NCBI GenBank assembly: GCA_025331435.1
Contig: JAIWNI010000070.1
Coordinates: 1-64,000 of the forward strand
Length of the DNA stretch: 64,000 bases
Direction: 5' to 3'
Source of the DNA: Choanephora cucurbitarum
Taxonomy: Eukaryota; Mucoromycota; Mucoromycetes; Mucorales; Choanephoraceae
Shown here: in pieces, positions 50,330 to 61,811 of the stretch
Layout: every line of letters starts with the position of its first letter
Numbering within the stretch: position 1 is the stretch's first letter
The notes under the pieces: model-generated
What the model was told of the DNA's origin: nothing
The model's input: only the letters and a program-made list of their open reading frames with translations
Database searches by the model: none
Translations under genes and position numbers: made by a program

Positions 50330-50628
50330 AATGTATGTATGTGTAGATGTGTATATGTATTAAAAAAAAAGAGAGAAAAAAAAAGAAGAACTATTTGAAG
50401 TAAATGCTGGCTTGTCAAGTGAATAATAACTAGTTGCCTTATTTTTGTGCTTTAACGCGTAAGCTCCAACAGTCACAGCAGCAGCTTAAAATCAATCCAT
50501 TTGCATCAAAGGGTAAGGACGCAATGCGCGGAATCTACAATGCTGTACGCGTATTTTATTTGCTCATTATTTTCTCCCTCTTATTTTCCTTTCTTTTCCT
50601 TTTCTATATATACATATTCTAAAGAGTC
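50330..50628. promoter_or_regulatory. Shared divergent promoter of RPN6 and RPN7
   Basis: 299 bp between two divergent start codons of subunits of the same complex. It contains two ACGCGT-type sites (about 50455 and 50548) and T-rich leader sequence on both sides. There is no yeast-type PACE box (GGTGGCAAA). A co-regulated bidirectional promoter is inferred from gene order. Confidence 0.6.
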
Positions 50629-52091
50629 ATGTCCACACCAGTTATTGACGAAAACCAAGTACCCAAGATTCCTGACTTAGCTCTGGCTGTAATGTAAAAT
50701 TAAACACCATTTGATAGTTGTATACTGAAACTTTGTATGAATAGCATCATCGGTTCATCATCAGTCAAGGACCAGCTGAATTGAAGGAAGATGCAAAGAA
50801 CAAATTATTTCAAGCAATCAAGGATAACAGTACGTAGCCTTATACTCTATGTATGTGACATGACCATTAACAGCTAATAGATATGGCACCATTCTACAAG
50901 ATAATGGTAGAAGAGCTTCAGGCTCCTTTCGATCAAGCTTTGTATGATAGTATGGTCGCAAAGAACAACGAGGAGTTAAAAAAGATGGATGACAAGGCAG
51001 CTGATGCTGAACAAAACCAAGGTGAAACAGAAGTCAACGAGGCCTTTTTAGCCAAAGCTGATTATTATGCTAAGATTGGCGACAAGGTACACAGTGAACA
51101 ATGAAAAGAAAGGGAGGAAAGACTAACAGAAACATATATGGATAGGAAAATGCCTTGTTAGCTTATGAGAACTTACTTAAGCGATCTATCACTTTGGGCA
51201 CCCGCATTGATGTCGTCTTTACATTTGTGCGTATCGGCTTCTTCTTTAATGACAACACACTTGTTCGCTCTAACATTGAGAAGCTTCGAGAATTGATTGA
51301 ACAAGGTGGTGATTGGGATCGTCGCAATCGCTTAAAGGTCTATGAAGGCGTCTACCTTATGTCTATTCGTGACTTCAAGGGTGCTGCCTCCTTGTTTTTA
51401 GATACCTTAAGCACCTTCACTAGTACTGAAATTATGTCTTACCAAGACTTTGTTAAATATGCAGTTTTGACCAGCTTGATCAGCATGAAGCGAGTGGACA
51501 TTAAGAAACGAGTAATTATTTTGGTTAAAATGTTTTTGTCTCATATACTAATCATTTTGTTGTTAGGTATTGGATGCCCCAGAAGTACTTGAAGTGATCT
51601 CCGATATTCCACACCTTGAAGAGTTCATGTCCAGTTTATACAACTGTAAATACGATCAGTTCTTCCGCGCATTGGCTGCTGTTGAGCAATCTCACTTGCG
51701 TACATCTCGTTATCTCTTCGCTCACATGCGCTATTATATTCGTGAAATGCGTATTTTGGCCTATGCTCAATTATTAGAAAGTTATCGATCCCTGACAGTG
51801 ACAAGCATGGCACAAGCCTTCGGTGTGAGTGAAGCTTATGTTGATCAGTAAGTTTTTCCTTTTTTTTGAACGATCTTTTGCCTTTGTATTTATTTGTCTC
51901 TTTTGTTTTCCTATAGGGATCTTTATAAATTTATTGCTGCTGGTCGTCTTAACTGTGTTATTGATAAGGTGAATGGCATCATTGAGACAAACAGACCTGA
52001 TGCAAAGAACGCTCAATACCAAGCTGTTATTAAGCAAGGAGATGTCTTATTGAACCGGGTTCAAAAGCTGAGCCGAGTTATCGATGTTTAA
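50629..52091 (+). CDS. RPN7: 26S proteasome lid subunit Rpn7/PSMD6
   Basis: PCI subunit of the proteasome lid. Six exons: 50629-50688, 50745-50829, 50881-51086, 51146-51511, 51567-51847, 51917-52091. They give 390 residues, the usual length. Diagnostic stretches are [40 protein letters not shown] and the PCI part [20 protein letters not shown] followed by [17 protein letters not shown]. All introns are 50-70 nt and GT-AG. An AATAAA lies about 30 bp after the stop. Confidence 0.97.
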
Positions 52092-52769
52092 GACCATTGT
52101 CATTTTACTATTTCACGCAATAAAAGAAAATGTAATTTAACAGCCAAAAAAGAAGAAGAAAAACAAACATATGAGATAGCACCTTTTCTCTCTTCCCTTT
52201 CTTTCTCTTATATCTCATTTTACTCTATTTGCATTTGGTGAGATGAAGGTAAAATTTACTGACGTAAGTTCATATGCAAATTGTATGACACATATAATAT
52301 TTGTTTATTTGATTTATTAAAAGAAATCAGAGTAGTAAAAGCATACCTGTATAAATCATGTTTGAAAAACAAAAGTGAAGTTCACTTTTGGTGTATCTAG
52401 GCTAAAATTATCATTGAAGCTTTTAGAAAGAAAAAAAAAAGAAGTAGTATACTTGCTCCCTCGAATAGAACTATGTAAGAGATTCGAGACAATAACTTTA
52501 AAGGAGGGGAGACAAGTTTTACTTACAGCATATTGGTGAAGCAAATGCTGCTCTCTAAAGTACGAGCAGAAACGAAGTGAAGAAGGGTCGATGGACCTTG
52601 GTTGTTGGGCCTTAGTTGGATTATTTGCAAAAATTATTCATCACCCGTAGTTAAGCCTGTAGGAAAAATGAGTTAGAACTAAACATTTCTCCCTCGAAAA
52701 GAAAGAGTTTAGGGGAAAATTTGCACTGACATTGCTGGTAAAGTCATTGTCATCAATGTGGCAAAAATA
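52092..52769. other. Intergenic after RPN7
   Basis: 3' flank of RPN7 with A-rich and T-rich patches and no coding signal. It ends at the first MITE. Confidence 0.5.
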
Positions 52770-52853
52770 TAGTAGTCGCTAGGTTTGGGATTATGGTTAA
52801 TACAAGAGTGCATTTCTTAAGAATATAAACAATCCTAAATAAAACGACTACTG
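52770..52853. mobile_element. Short diverged MITE copy (84 bp), TA-flanked
   Basis: Begins TA|TAGTAGTCGCTAGG and ends AACGACTACTG|TA. The ends and the internal GAGTGCATTTCTTAAGAAT match the longer copies at 53509 and 57648, but the central core is missing. Confidence 0.6.
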
Positions 52854-53508
52854 TAGCATCCCCTCCTATAGAGGATGAGCTACTGACCTTCAAGAAAAAA
52901 AAAGTCGTTGCTAATTGGTGTTGTTTAGCAAAGATCGCTAAAGCAGGATTTGTTAACATTCATGACGGTTTGGTTAGGAGTGACTTGTTGATTCAAATAT
53001 GTGTTAGCACATAAGCGGTTAATAGCGTATTGGATACTGTTGCCTGAAGAATTGAATGGTGTAAGTCGATAGGCAGAATTAGTCCATATTTTATTTGGAT
53101 AAATCAGTAAAGGAAACTTAATGCAGCACACATAGGTAGCATTTCAATTTTAACTGTTTCTAATCGCTGAATGCCAAGGAGGTTGTGTGGACCTAAAGAA
53201 AAGACGCTGTGAACACCAAATAGGCATCTCTTCTCAGTAACATTAATAAAAGTTGTTCTAGGCGAATGATAGTGAATACTACAATTATAGCTGCGCATGC
53301 TATTTTCTTGACTGTGGCTAGCTTCTTTCTTTGGAGATGAACCTGCAATAAAAGATAAACTTTCACGGACCGATATGTCAATCGCCTAATGTACCTGAGG
53401 AATAAAGACCGACTTACTGTTGGACGCTAAGTTTGTTAGATTTATTAAGCGAGCGAGCATTATAATTACAAGTATGAGACTTGTGATATACCTACGAATA
53501 AGTATATA
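52854..53508. other. Interval between MITE copies, with a possible eroded coding fragment
   Basis: Minus-strand frames at 53298-53104 (PRTTFINVTEKRCLFGVHSV) and 53131-52925 (TNSAYRLTPFNSSGNSIQYA) look mildly protein-like and overlap in different frames, as a frameshifted relic would. No family is recognised and confidence is low. Confidence 0.25.
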
Positions 53509-53669
53509 CAGTAGCTGCTTTAGCTGAGAGTGTTTGTATTCTTGAGAAATGCACTCTTGTATTAGACCGAATCGTATTTTAGCGCTTGGAGCGATGTTCA
53601 AGTCAAGGGATGGTACTCTCATATTAAACATACTCTTGAATCAAACACTCTTAAATCAAGCAGCTACTG
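53509..53669 (-). mobile_element. MITE copy A (161 bp), Tc1/mariner-type ends
   Basis: TA|CAGTAGCTGCTTTAG on the left and CAAGCAGCTACTG|TA on the right are inverted repeats flanked by TA. The core 53577-53634 is identical over 58 bases, in reverse orientation, to 57668-57725. No coding capacity. Confidence 0.8.
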
Positions 53670-54373
53670 TATTAAGCATTTATTTACTCATTATAAGTCA
53701 ACTCCAATAGCAAAATACTACTGATATTAAAGCTTTCCTCTAAAAAATAGGTACATATCAATTGGATTCATCTCACCTGCCAAAATCATTTTTCATACTC
53801 AATTATTAGAAAATTGAACTAAGCAATCCATATCACTTAGAGGGTTTTCTGTCTCAGTAGTTCAAATTGTGACTAGAGAGCCGCCAAAGATCTCTCGAGA
53901 ATAGGTTGTGGCTTGAAAGACTAAGTGTATGAATAGCACCTATCTTATAGAACAGCCCAGTTTTCATTCTCAACGCGTATAACCTTTTATTAGTGTACCT
54001 TCTTCCTCTTTCAGCGATCTCTTTTTATTTTCTCTCTTCGCAATACGCAGCTCAAAACACTGTAAACATAAAAGTGTAAAATAAGGAGAGCTTCTGGAAT
54101 ATACTAGGAGCCATAAAATTACGTAGGTTGCAATGAAGTAGCATTACTCTTGTACAACTTTTCTGATTTGTGAGCATCTCATCCAATAAAAATCGCAGGG
54201 AAACTTGTAGAAAGAAATCAAAAAAAAAATTATTTCAATGTACGCTAAATAAAGGGGGGGCCAAGTAAGTCGGTCTCATTTGATTTTTTTTTTATTTTCT
54301 CTTTTTTTCTCTCTCTCTCTCTTTCTTTTAGCGTAGAGTTCTACAGCACCAAAAAAAAAAAGGAAATTTTAGC
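53670..54373. promoter_or_regulatory. Upstream region of the DnaJ gene
   Basis: Contains TTCTGGAA at 54092-54099, two inverted heat-shock-element units, about 275 bp before the ATG. A CT-rich leader lies at 54280-54335 with a (CT)n run. A minimal HSE is plausible for an Hsp40 gene but can occur by chance. Confidence 0.35.
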
Positions 54374-55686
54374 ATGGTCAGAGAAACTAAGTTTTACGAT
54401 GTTTTGGGTGTTAGCCCTGATGCCTCTGAAAGTGAACTCAAGAAGGCTTACAGAAAATTGGCTTTGAAATACCATCCTGATAAGGTAATGCATACAAACG
54501 AAAAAAAAAAGAACTATAGTTTGAAATCGTAAGCGAAAAAAAATTACTCATCGTTATTTTTTGTGGTTATGAATGACAATAGAACCCTGAAGCCGGTGAC
54601 AAATTCAAAGAAATCTCTCATGCTTACGAAATCCTTTCTGACCCTGAAAAGCGCCAAATGTATGATCAATACGGTGAAGAAGGATTGAACGGAGGACCTG
54701 GTATGGGTGGAATGGATGCTGAAGACCTCTTCTCACAATTGTTTGGTGGTGGATTTGGTGGTGGTCGTCGTGGCCCCTCTGGTCCTCGTCGTGGTAAGGA
54801 TATGGTCCATGCCCTCAAGGTTAGCTTGGAAGATCTCTACAACGGTAAGACTAGCAAGTTGGCACTTCAAAAGCACATCCTCTGTCCCAAGTGTGATGGT
54901 AAGGGTGGTAAAGAAGGCGCCGTTCAAAAGTGTAAGACATGTAACGGTCAAGGTGTTCGTTTGATTACACGCCAAATGGGTCCTATTGTTCAACAATTCC
55001 AACAACCTTGTGATGCCTGTCGCGGTCTTGGTGAGATCATCAACGAAAAGGACAAGTGTCAAGGATGTCAAGGCAAGAAGGTGGCTGGTGAGAAGAAAAT
55101 TCTCGAAGTCTTCATTGATAAGGGTATGCGTGATGGACAGAAGATTACTTTCTCTGGTGAAGGTGATCAAGCACCTGGTATCATTCCCGGTGATATCATT
55201 ATTGTTATTGACGAAAAGCCTCACCCTCACTTCAAGCGTCAAGGCGATGATTTGGTTTACGAAGCTAAGATTGACTTGTTGACTGCTCTTGCCGGTGGCA
55301 AATTCGCTATACCCCATTTGGACGAACGTGTCTTAATTGTTAATATCTTGCCTGGTGAAGCTATTAAGCCTAATGAGCTCAAGGTGATCCCTGATGAGGG
55401 TATGCCCGCTTACCGTACCCACACTCGTGGTCACTTGTTTGTTAAGTTCACTATTGAATTCCCTAACCCTAACTGGACTTCACCTGAGAACATTGCTGCC
55501 CTTGAGCAAATCTTGCCTCCTCGTCCCCAACTTCCTTCTTTCGGTAGCAAGCACTTGGATGAAGTTGTTATGGCTGACGCTGAAGGATACCAATCCAGCT
55601 CTAGACAAGGTTCCCATACGCATGATGGTTACGAAGATGAAGATGAACAACATGCCGGACCCGGTGTTCAATGTGCTCAGCAATAA
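54374..55686 (+). CDS. YDJ1: Type I (class A) DnaJ/Hsp40 co-chaperone, Ydj1-like, farnesylated
   Basis: Stimulates Hsp70 ATPase and holds unfolded clients; cytosol and ER surface. Two exons, 54374-54484 and 54583-55686, give 404 residues. The J domain has [20 protein letters not shown] and the HPD triad at the end of exon 1. A Gly-rich linker ([10 protein letters not shown]) follows. The zinc-binding domain has four CxxCxGxG-type repeats ([36 protein letters not shown]). The two C-terminal client-binding beta domains come next. The last four residues, CAQQ, form a CAAX box like the CASQ of yeast Ydj1 and predict farnesylation. The symbol is by homology. Confidence 0.96.
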
Positions 55687-56102
55687 TTTGCTAACTCTTC
55701 TTCTTTCGTATATTGTCTTTTTATTGTCATTATTGTTTTATCCATCATGCATATATAATATCATAGTATAGAAAACCTTTGTTTTTTCTCTCCTTTTTCT
55801 TTCTCTTTTATTTTATTTTTACATATACATAAATACATGCATCAGAGTATACACCTCATATTTTCTTTAGTTTTAACCTATTTGTGAGTTTTAGTAATTG
55901 ATCAGTTTTTTTTTGCATAAAATAAATGTGTCGTATCTCGAAATAGTCAGTATGCAATGAGTTTTGAAAGAGCACCTAAACTTCCTTTTCTGTACCTTGT
56001 TTTTTCACTTTTAAGAGTCTGCATGATATAAACAGTGTATTGAATCAGCAAGATAGATTTATTCAATAGATAAAAAAAAAGCAAAGTTCATCATTCTTCT
56101 TT
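55687..56102. other. Convergent 3' intergenic interval
   Basis: T-rich 3' flank with TATATAATATC and AATAAA (55920). No coding signal. Confidence 0.55.
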
Positions 56103-56639
56103 TTAAAGCAAATCAATCAATCGTTGAATTACATCTTTGGCTTCTCCCAGCCTTTCGTCTTCCTGAGCATTTCTTTGAATATCCTCCCCTTCTCTTTTTC
56201 TCTCCTTATTGAGTGATTTCAAAATGCCTATAAGACTTGCAATGTCTTCATCTTTCAGTTGTAATTGTTGTTCATGCTTCTCAATACTTTCATTCTTGAG
56301 AGCCAAAGTGTTGTTGTATCCTTCAATCACCTTGTCCTTGTCTTCCAGGATCTTCTTTAACTCTTCAATTTGTTCTTCTCTTTCTTTGATACTCTTCTTA
56401 TAACTCTCAATCTGTTCATTTAATCCTTCGATTTCGCTTTCCTTGCTTTTTAAGCTATTTTCGTAACCTTCAATCACTTGGACTTGATCCTTCAAGTTTC
56501 TCTTGTGATTTTCAATTTCATCTTTAAGAAACTCCAAATCCCTTTTGTAAATCACGATACAGTTCAATGTCTGTCCTGGAGAATTGGCAGTATATACTGT
56601 CTGCCTCTGGGCAGTCGTAGTAGCATTGTTGACACACAT
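56103..56639 (-). CDS. Coiled-coil protein of unknown function, possibly frameshifted at its N-terminus
   Basis: The open frame of 178 residues starts MCVNNATTTAQR. From residue about 30 on it is one long coiled coil rich in Glu/Lys/Leu (KRDLEFLKDEIENHKRNLKD, LNEQIESYKKSIKEREEQIE), with no other domain. Upstream, an exon starting MKKQEDLSMIQR (56748) could be spliced through a GTGAGG donor. It joins a different frame reading KKTRNCHVCQQCYYDCPEAD and then SRTDIELYRDLQK at about 56525, exactly where the coiled coil begins. A single-base shift would therefore join a Cys-rich finger-like head to the coiled coil. Either that head is the original N-terminus and the gene is broken, or the MCVNN start is correct. 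Confidence 0.5.
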   Translation of the reverse strand: MCVNNATTTAQRQTVYTANSPGQTLNCIVIYKRDLEFLKDEIENHKRNLKDQVQVIEGYENSLKSKESEIEGLNEQIESYKKSIKEREEQIEELKKILEDKDKVIEGYNNTLALKNESIEKHEQQLQLKDEDIASLIGILKSLNKERKREGEDIQRNAQEDERLGEAKDVIQRLIDLL

Positions 56640-57647
56640 GGCAATTACGAGTTTTTTTTTCTCTGAACAAAAGAAAGAAAAATACCAAAAAAAAATCCAA
56701 GAACCTCACCTCTCTTTGTATCATTGATAGATCCTCTTGTTTTTTCATTCTATCAGTTCATCATAAACACTATTTCATGACGAAATTTTCAAGTACCATT
56801 GGAAACTCGAATCTCAAGCACTTATATCAAGTCAGAATGATAATACCAAAGAAAACAGTGCTTTGAAAAATTGCAATACACCTGCATAAAGTCAAATGGG
56901 GTCTACAGCATCCTTGAATTTACTAGCATGAAATATGATGAAGGCACTCACGAATTCCTTAACTCTTTTTATCAAGCAGGAAAGGAGATGTGCAAGTCAA
57001 CAATAGAAGAGTCAAGTAAGCGAAACAAACTCTCACTTATACAGCTTAAATCAACGAGCTGCTAGAGAATGATTAACATAAAAGACGTCTGGTCAGCCGT
57101 ACTGCTCTCTCTCAAAAATAATTAATCTGCTTATCGTGCCGCTTTTTTTTTCGTCAAATACTAAATCTTATCTTTTGTATTTACATGGTTTCATGTGAAG
57201 TAACGATTTGCTATGAGAAGGTTTGAGGCCTAAATACGAAACACACATATCAATCATATAATTGTTACACCAGTAAACAACATTGTACTACATGGTATGA
57301 TCTAGAAAATTAGAAGGAGAAAACAGCAAAAAGAAGGGAGACAACAGATCATGATAATAAGAAACATTAATAACGCATTTATATATGAATTCTTTGCTAC
57401 ATAGTCTGCTTGGAAAATTTTGTTAATGGTGCTAATATTCTAACTCAAAGCTATAAGTATGCTTAAATAAATAACTACTCTAGGATTGGACAGTGGTGCA
57501 ATTGATGTCCTGATGGCATTTAATCTTTAATGTTTTTATTGATACAAATTAAACTGGTTGCATTCAGTTTGTTACAAAAAAATGGAGTAAAGAATTGGAA
57601 AAGCTGAATCTTAGTCCAAGATGGTAAAAAAAAAAATGCACGACATA
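56640..57647. other. Upstream region of the coiled-coil gene
   Basis: Includes the possible extra 5' exon at 56713-56748. A 64-codon ORF at 56871-57065 (plus) has no recognisable domain. Nothing else is supported. Confidence 0.4.
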
Positions 57648-57793
57648 CAGTAGTCGCTCGATTTAGGAGTATGTTTAATATGAGAGTACCATCCCTTGAC
57701 TTGAACATCGCTCCAAGCGCTAAAACACCATTCGATTTAATACAAGAGTGCATTTCTCAAGAATACAAGCACTCTTAAATAAAGCGGCTATTG
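57648..57793 (+). mobile_element. MITE copy B (146 bp)
   Basis: TA|CAGTAGTCGCTCGATTTAG on the left and TAAAGCGGCTATTG|TA on the right. It shares 58 identical core bases with copy A at 53509-53669, in the opposite orientation. Confidence 0.8.
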
Positions 57794-58920
57794 TAATCAA
57801 AACACGAGCTGTAGGAATCATCAAAAATGAAAAGCCTTTTTAGTGAGTTCTATATCAAGCAACCCATGAAACTCTAAGCCATACATTCGTCGCACTAATG
57901 AATTTCTTTGCTTGATTGATTTAACAAGGTGAGAATTAGACGAAGAAACAAGTGTTTAATTACAAAGCTGTCAAAACGAGATACACTACTTGCAATAACT
58001 GGCAATGACATGAGCTTTGTGTTTTACTTGGCCTAAATAAGATGATGTTGTTTTAGATTGTTAAACTTGAGTTTCATATACATATTCAGCCATTCCGTAC
58101 GCTTTGGCTGTTGATGGAAAAGGTGACGCACACCCGCTTTATTTTAGTATCTTATCCGACTGAAGATGTTGGGCAAACACTATGTACCTTTCGAAATTGG
58201 TGAAGTGTATTAAGCAGTAACAGCATCAATTCTCGGGTATAAAGATCAAGCGGCAGTAAACTCACCTTGATCAAACAGCGGGTTACCATTGAATGATTGC
58301 ATTCCCTGATCATGACTAAAAAAAAAAGTCTTGCTACTATATTTGTTTCCCTATACTATGCTTGATTTAGGCTGACAGATTGAAATGTCTAAACAACTCA
58401 TCAATTTTACTAAGCAAGAATATATTGTAGATGTTCGATGACTAGCATACAAGAAGACCGACATCTAAAGTGTATAATTAGAGTAAAGCCTTATTTGTTA
58501 TTTTTTCAATGCTGAGACTTATACTTTTATCACTTTGGTGCTACATAAGTCTTCCATATATTCGCAAAATGTTCTGTTGGTAAAGATGCGGTACACGATG
58601 ATGCTTATTTTTTTTTCAGAACAGGATTCCTTGTAAAATTGTTTAGCCATTCATCTTGATCTAGAACCACTATGTTTGGAAGAGCTTTGAGAGGAAGGAG
58701 AGAGAGAGGAGCTTGTTGTAACATTCGCTAGAATACTTTTGCTACTGCTTATTTAATTTCTTTTAAATCGGATAATCAAATTGACATGCATATCAAGTTT
58801 ATTTGACAAATCTGAATTACGAAAAGTTTTGCCGGCTGGCTATTTAACTTTGGTCTTTCGGCATTCGATTTCCCTCTTTTTTATATTTTTTCTTTGTATA
58901 GAAGACAACAGCACAAGATA
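57794..58920. other. Gene-free interval and promoter of the acyl-CoA ligase gene
   Basis: AT-rich with no ORF. A TTTATATTTTTTC leader precedes the ATG by about 40 bp, and a short (GA)n run lies at 58695. Confidence 0.5.
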
Positions 58921-60947
58921 ATGGCTTTCGAAAACAACAGTTATGGGTATACCAATTTGGTGGATCTTGTTTTGAGCAACCCTTATAATATGCCAGATGA
59001 AAAGCCCATGTATATCGATTCTATGACAGACGAAACAATCACTTTCGGTCAATTCAAAGCACTTGTCAAAAGAACAACAGCTGGTCTTTTGAGAAAAGGA
59101 ATCAAAAAAGGTGATTGTATCAGTTTGTTCACTCCAAACCATGTAAGTTCTATTGACTTCACTTGATAATTTTTCGTGCGGCTCTTATTAAAGTTAAACT
59201 TGTAGATCAATGTACCTTCTTTCGTATTGAGTACACATGCTATTGGTAAATCAGATATTTATAAACACCCTTTCTTTTACTGACGACTAACTTCAATAAA
59301 TCTCTTAGGTGCACATATCAGTCCTAGCAATCCAATTTTGAATGCTCAAGATTATGAAAAGCAATTGAGATTATCCAAGGCTAAGTATATCTTAGCTCAT
59401 CCTGTCAGTTTGGATGTGGCTCTTGAAGCTGCCAAAGCTGTGGGTATTCCTGCCAACAACATATGGTCTGTCATCCGCGACGATCATCAACGTGCTGCTC
59501 ATTGGAAAGACATTTTAGATGATGGCAAGGAAGAAGCTGATCCAATTAAGCTTACTCTTGAAGAGAGTGAAAAGACTTTGACATATATTTGTTTCTCAAG
59601 TGGTACAACAGGTTAGAACTCAAGAATAATAGAAGACAACAAGAATGCTTTTCTGACATATTTCTCTTTTATTTTATGCATAGGTCCTCCTAAAGGTGTG
59701 CAAATCAGGTAACTAGTATAATTCATTTGTTCTTTTCTGTCTCATTTGACTAACTCATAAAAAATAGTCACCTTAATTTTATCGCAAACACAGTAGAGCT
59801 CGACAAAGCTTTCAAAAGAAGTGCCTCATCGAAAAACCGTGGTGCCTTGTTAGCAATTGTTCCCTTTTTTCATATTATGGGCATTTTCCGGTTTATTCAC
59901 ATGGCAATTTTTGATGCCCGTACTACTGTTGTTGTATCCAAATATGATGTGGAACATATGTGCCATATGATCCAGAAACACAAAGTAACATCTCTCTATG
60001 TCGTTCCTCCTATGCTCTTGCATATGTTAAACAACCCTGCCATCACAGACAAATATGATTTCTCTAGTATCGAAGCTGCTCATGTAGGTGCAGCACCCGT
60101 ATCGCTTTCACTTGCTCAGAACTTCACAAACAAATTCAAAGTTCCTGTGTTGGGCGTAAGTAAACCTTTTTCAAGTTGAACAATGCAAAGTGATTGACAC
60201 ACACATATATATATATATACATAGGGCTATGGTATGACCGAAACAGCTTCTATTATCTCAATTCAATTACCCGAAGAATATGAGCCTAACTCTGTAGGAC
60301 GTATGATTGGTGGCATTCGTTCTAAAGTAATTGATTCTGATGGCAAAGGTACATAAGATTATGAAGAAAGCATTGTTGAGACAAGGCTAATTCACTCTCC
60401 TTTCCTTTTAATTACATTAGTACTGCCTGAAGGTTCGACAGGTGAAATCTGTCTCAAGGGTCCTATTGTTATGGTGGGTTATATCGACAATCCCGAAGCC
60501 ACTGCTGAAACCATTGATCAAGAAGGCTACCTTCACACAGGTGATATTGGTTATTGTGATAAATCAGGCAATTGGTTTATCGTTGACCGCTCAAAAGAAT
60601 TAATCAAATACAATGCTTTCCAAATCGCTCCTGCTGAACTAGAAGATGTGTTGCTCAAGTGTCCCCTTGTAGCTGATGCAGCGGTCATTGGCATCTATGA
60701 CGAAAAGAACATGACAGAGGTTCCTAGAGCTTATATCACATTGAATGAAGCAGACAAAACCAAAGATTTGGCAGCCATTAAGAAAGAAATTCATGCCTTT
60801 GTTGATGAAAGAGTGATTTACTACAAGAAGCTTAGAGGTGGCATTGACTTTATTGATTTGATACCCAAGAATGTGTCCGGCAAGATCTTGAGAAAAGAAC
60901 TTCGTGAACTGTACAAAAAACAACAAGCTTCTAAAGCTAAACTCTAG
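58921..60947 (+). CDS. Peroxisomal 4-coumarate-CoA-ligase-like acyl-CoA synthetase (ANL superfamily)
   Basis: Activates a carboxylic acid to its acyl-AMP and then CoA thioester. Seven exons: 58921-59142, 59206-59245, 59309-59611, 59684-59708, 59769-60156, 60225-60348, 60421-60947. They give 542 residues. Motifs in order: the phosphate loop SSGTTG/PPKGVQIS split by an intron, the GYGMTETASI adenylate motif, HTGDIGY, DRSKELIKYNAFQIAPAELE, and the catalytic-lysine region PKNVSGKILRKEL. The chain ends in SKAKL; the AKL tripeptide is a PTS1 peroxisomal signal, so the enzyme probably works in peroxisomes on fatty or aromatic acids. The exact substrate cannot be told. Two exons are tiny (40 and 25 nt), but phases are consistent throughout. 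Confidence 0.93.
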
Positions 60948-61811
60948 ACATTTTTTTAAAACTAACATGAGCATATTCCAAACCAAACCTACGTTATAGT
61001 AATAAAATTAACATCTCCACTGCACTTTGATTAATTTCATTGACCTTCATTATGGTTTGATCGCTGAGCTTTGCAACATTGCTCGTACTCCCGCAGATCA
61101 GCTAATCTGATGAGAAGATCAAAGTGGCAGTCCCGTCCATGTTTTTTGAATTGTCGCTTCGGTTAAAAAAACATGTGGTCCAGGGCAACGAAGAAAAAGG
61201 ATCTAATCAAAGTTTTCAAGACAACGTTGTGAAAGTTACGGGTCAATGATTTCAATCCATTGCGTATGTACTCGTAGCTTAGAGTTAGATGGTTTTTTGC
61301 ACAACATTTTGTTCTGATCCAAAGTTTGCAGAGTGATTTGAACTTGAAGCTAATTCTTTCTTTTTTTGACATGCTGAACCTGAATCAGGGTGGAGTTGCT
61401 GCTTGTCCTACTTCAGATCTGCCAACTCACAATATACTAAAGTAGTTCATCTTATGATCAGGCCAATTGAATGCTTCAAATAAGTTTTCCGAAAAGAGAT
61501 TCTTCTTCGCTCCTTATTTGTAAGAAAGAAAAACTTGCCAGAGTATTATGTTTCCTATGAACATGCTCTATTAAAAGAGTCCAAAATGAATAGAACTTTA
61601 ATGCAAAGAGGAAGAAGAGATATTACTTTTTAAAACTTATTTTTTTAAGCGAGCTATTAATGTTTTTTAGCTCCTTTAACTTTTAATATATTAACTGATA
61701 ATAACAAAAAGACTGATCAATTTGCAATGTATAAACTAGCAATTGACTTATGCCATCTGTTTCTATATTTTCTATATGTATGGATCTCGGTGCATAACTT
61801 AAAAGCCATAG
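60948..61811. other. Convergent 3' intergenic interval
   Basis: AATAAA at about 61001 fits the polyadenylation signal of the ligase gene. The 69-codon minus ORF at 61163-61372 has no recognisable domain. Confidence 0.55.

Noticed and set aside
54733..55317. 194-residue ORF antisense to the DnaJ gene
   Set aside because: Mirror of strongly biased codons in a conserved gene; Leu/Thr-rich translation with no domain.
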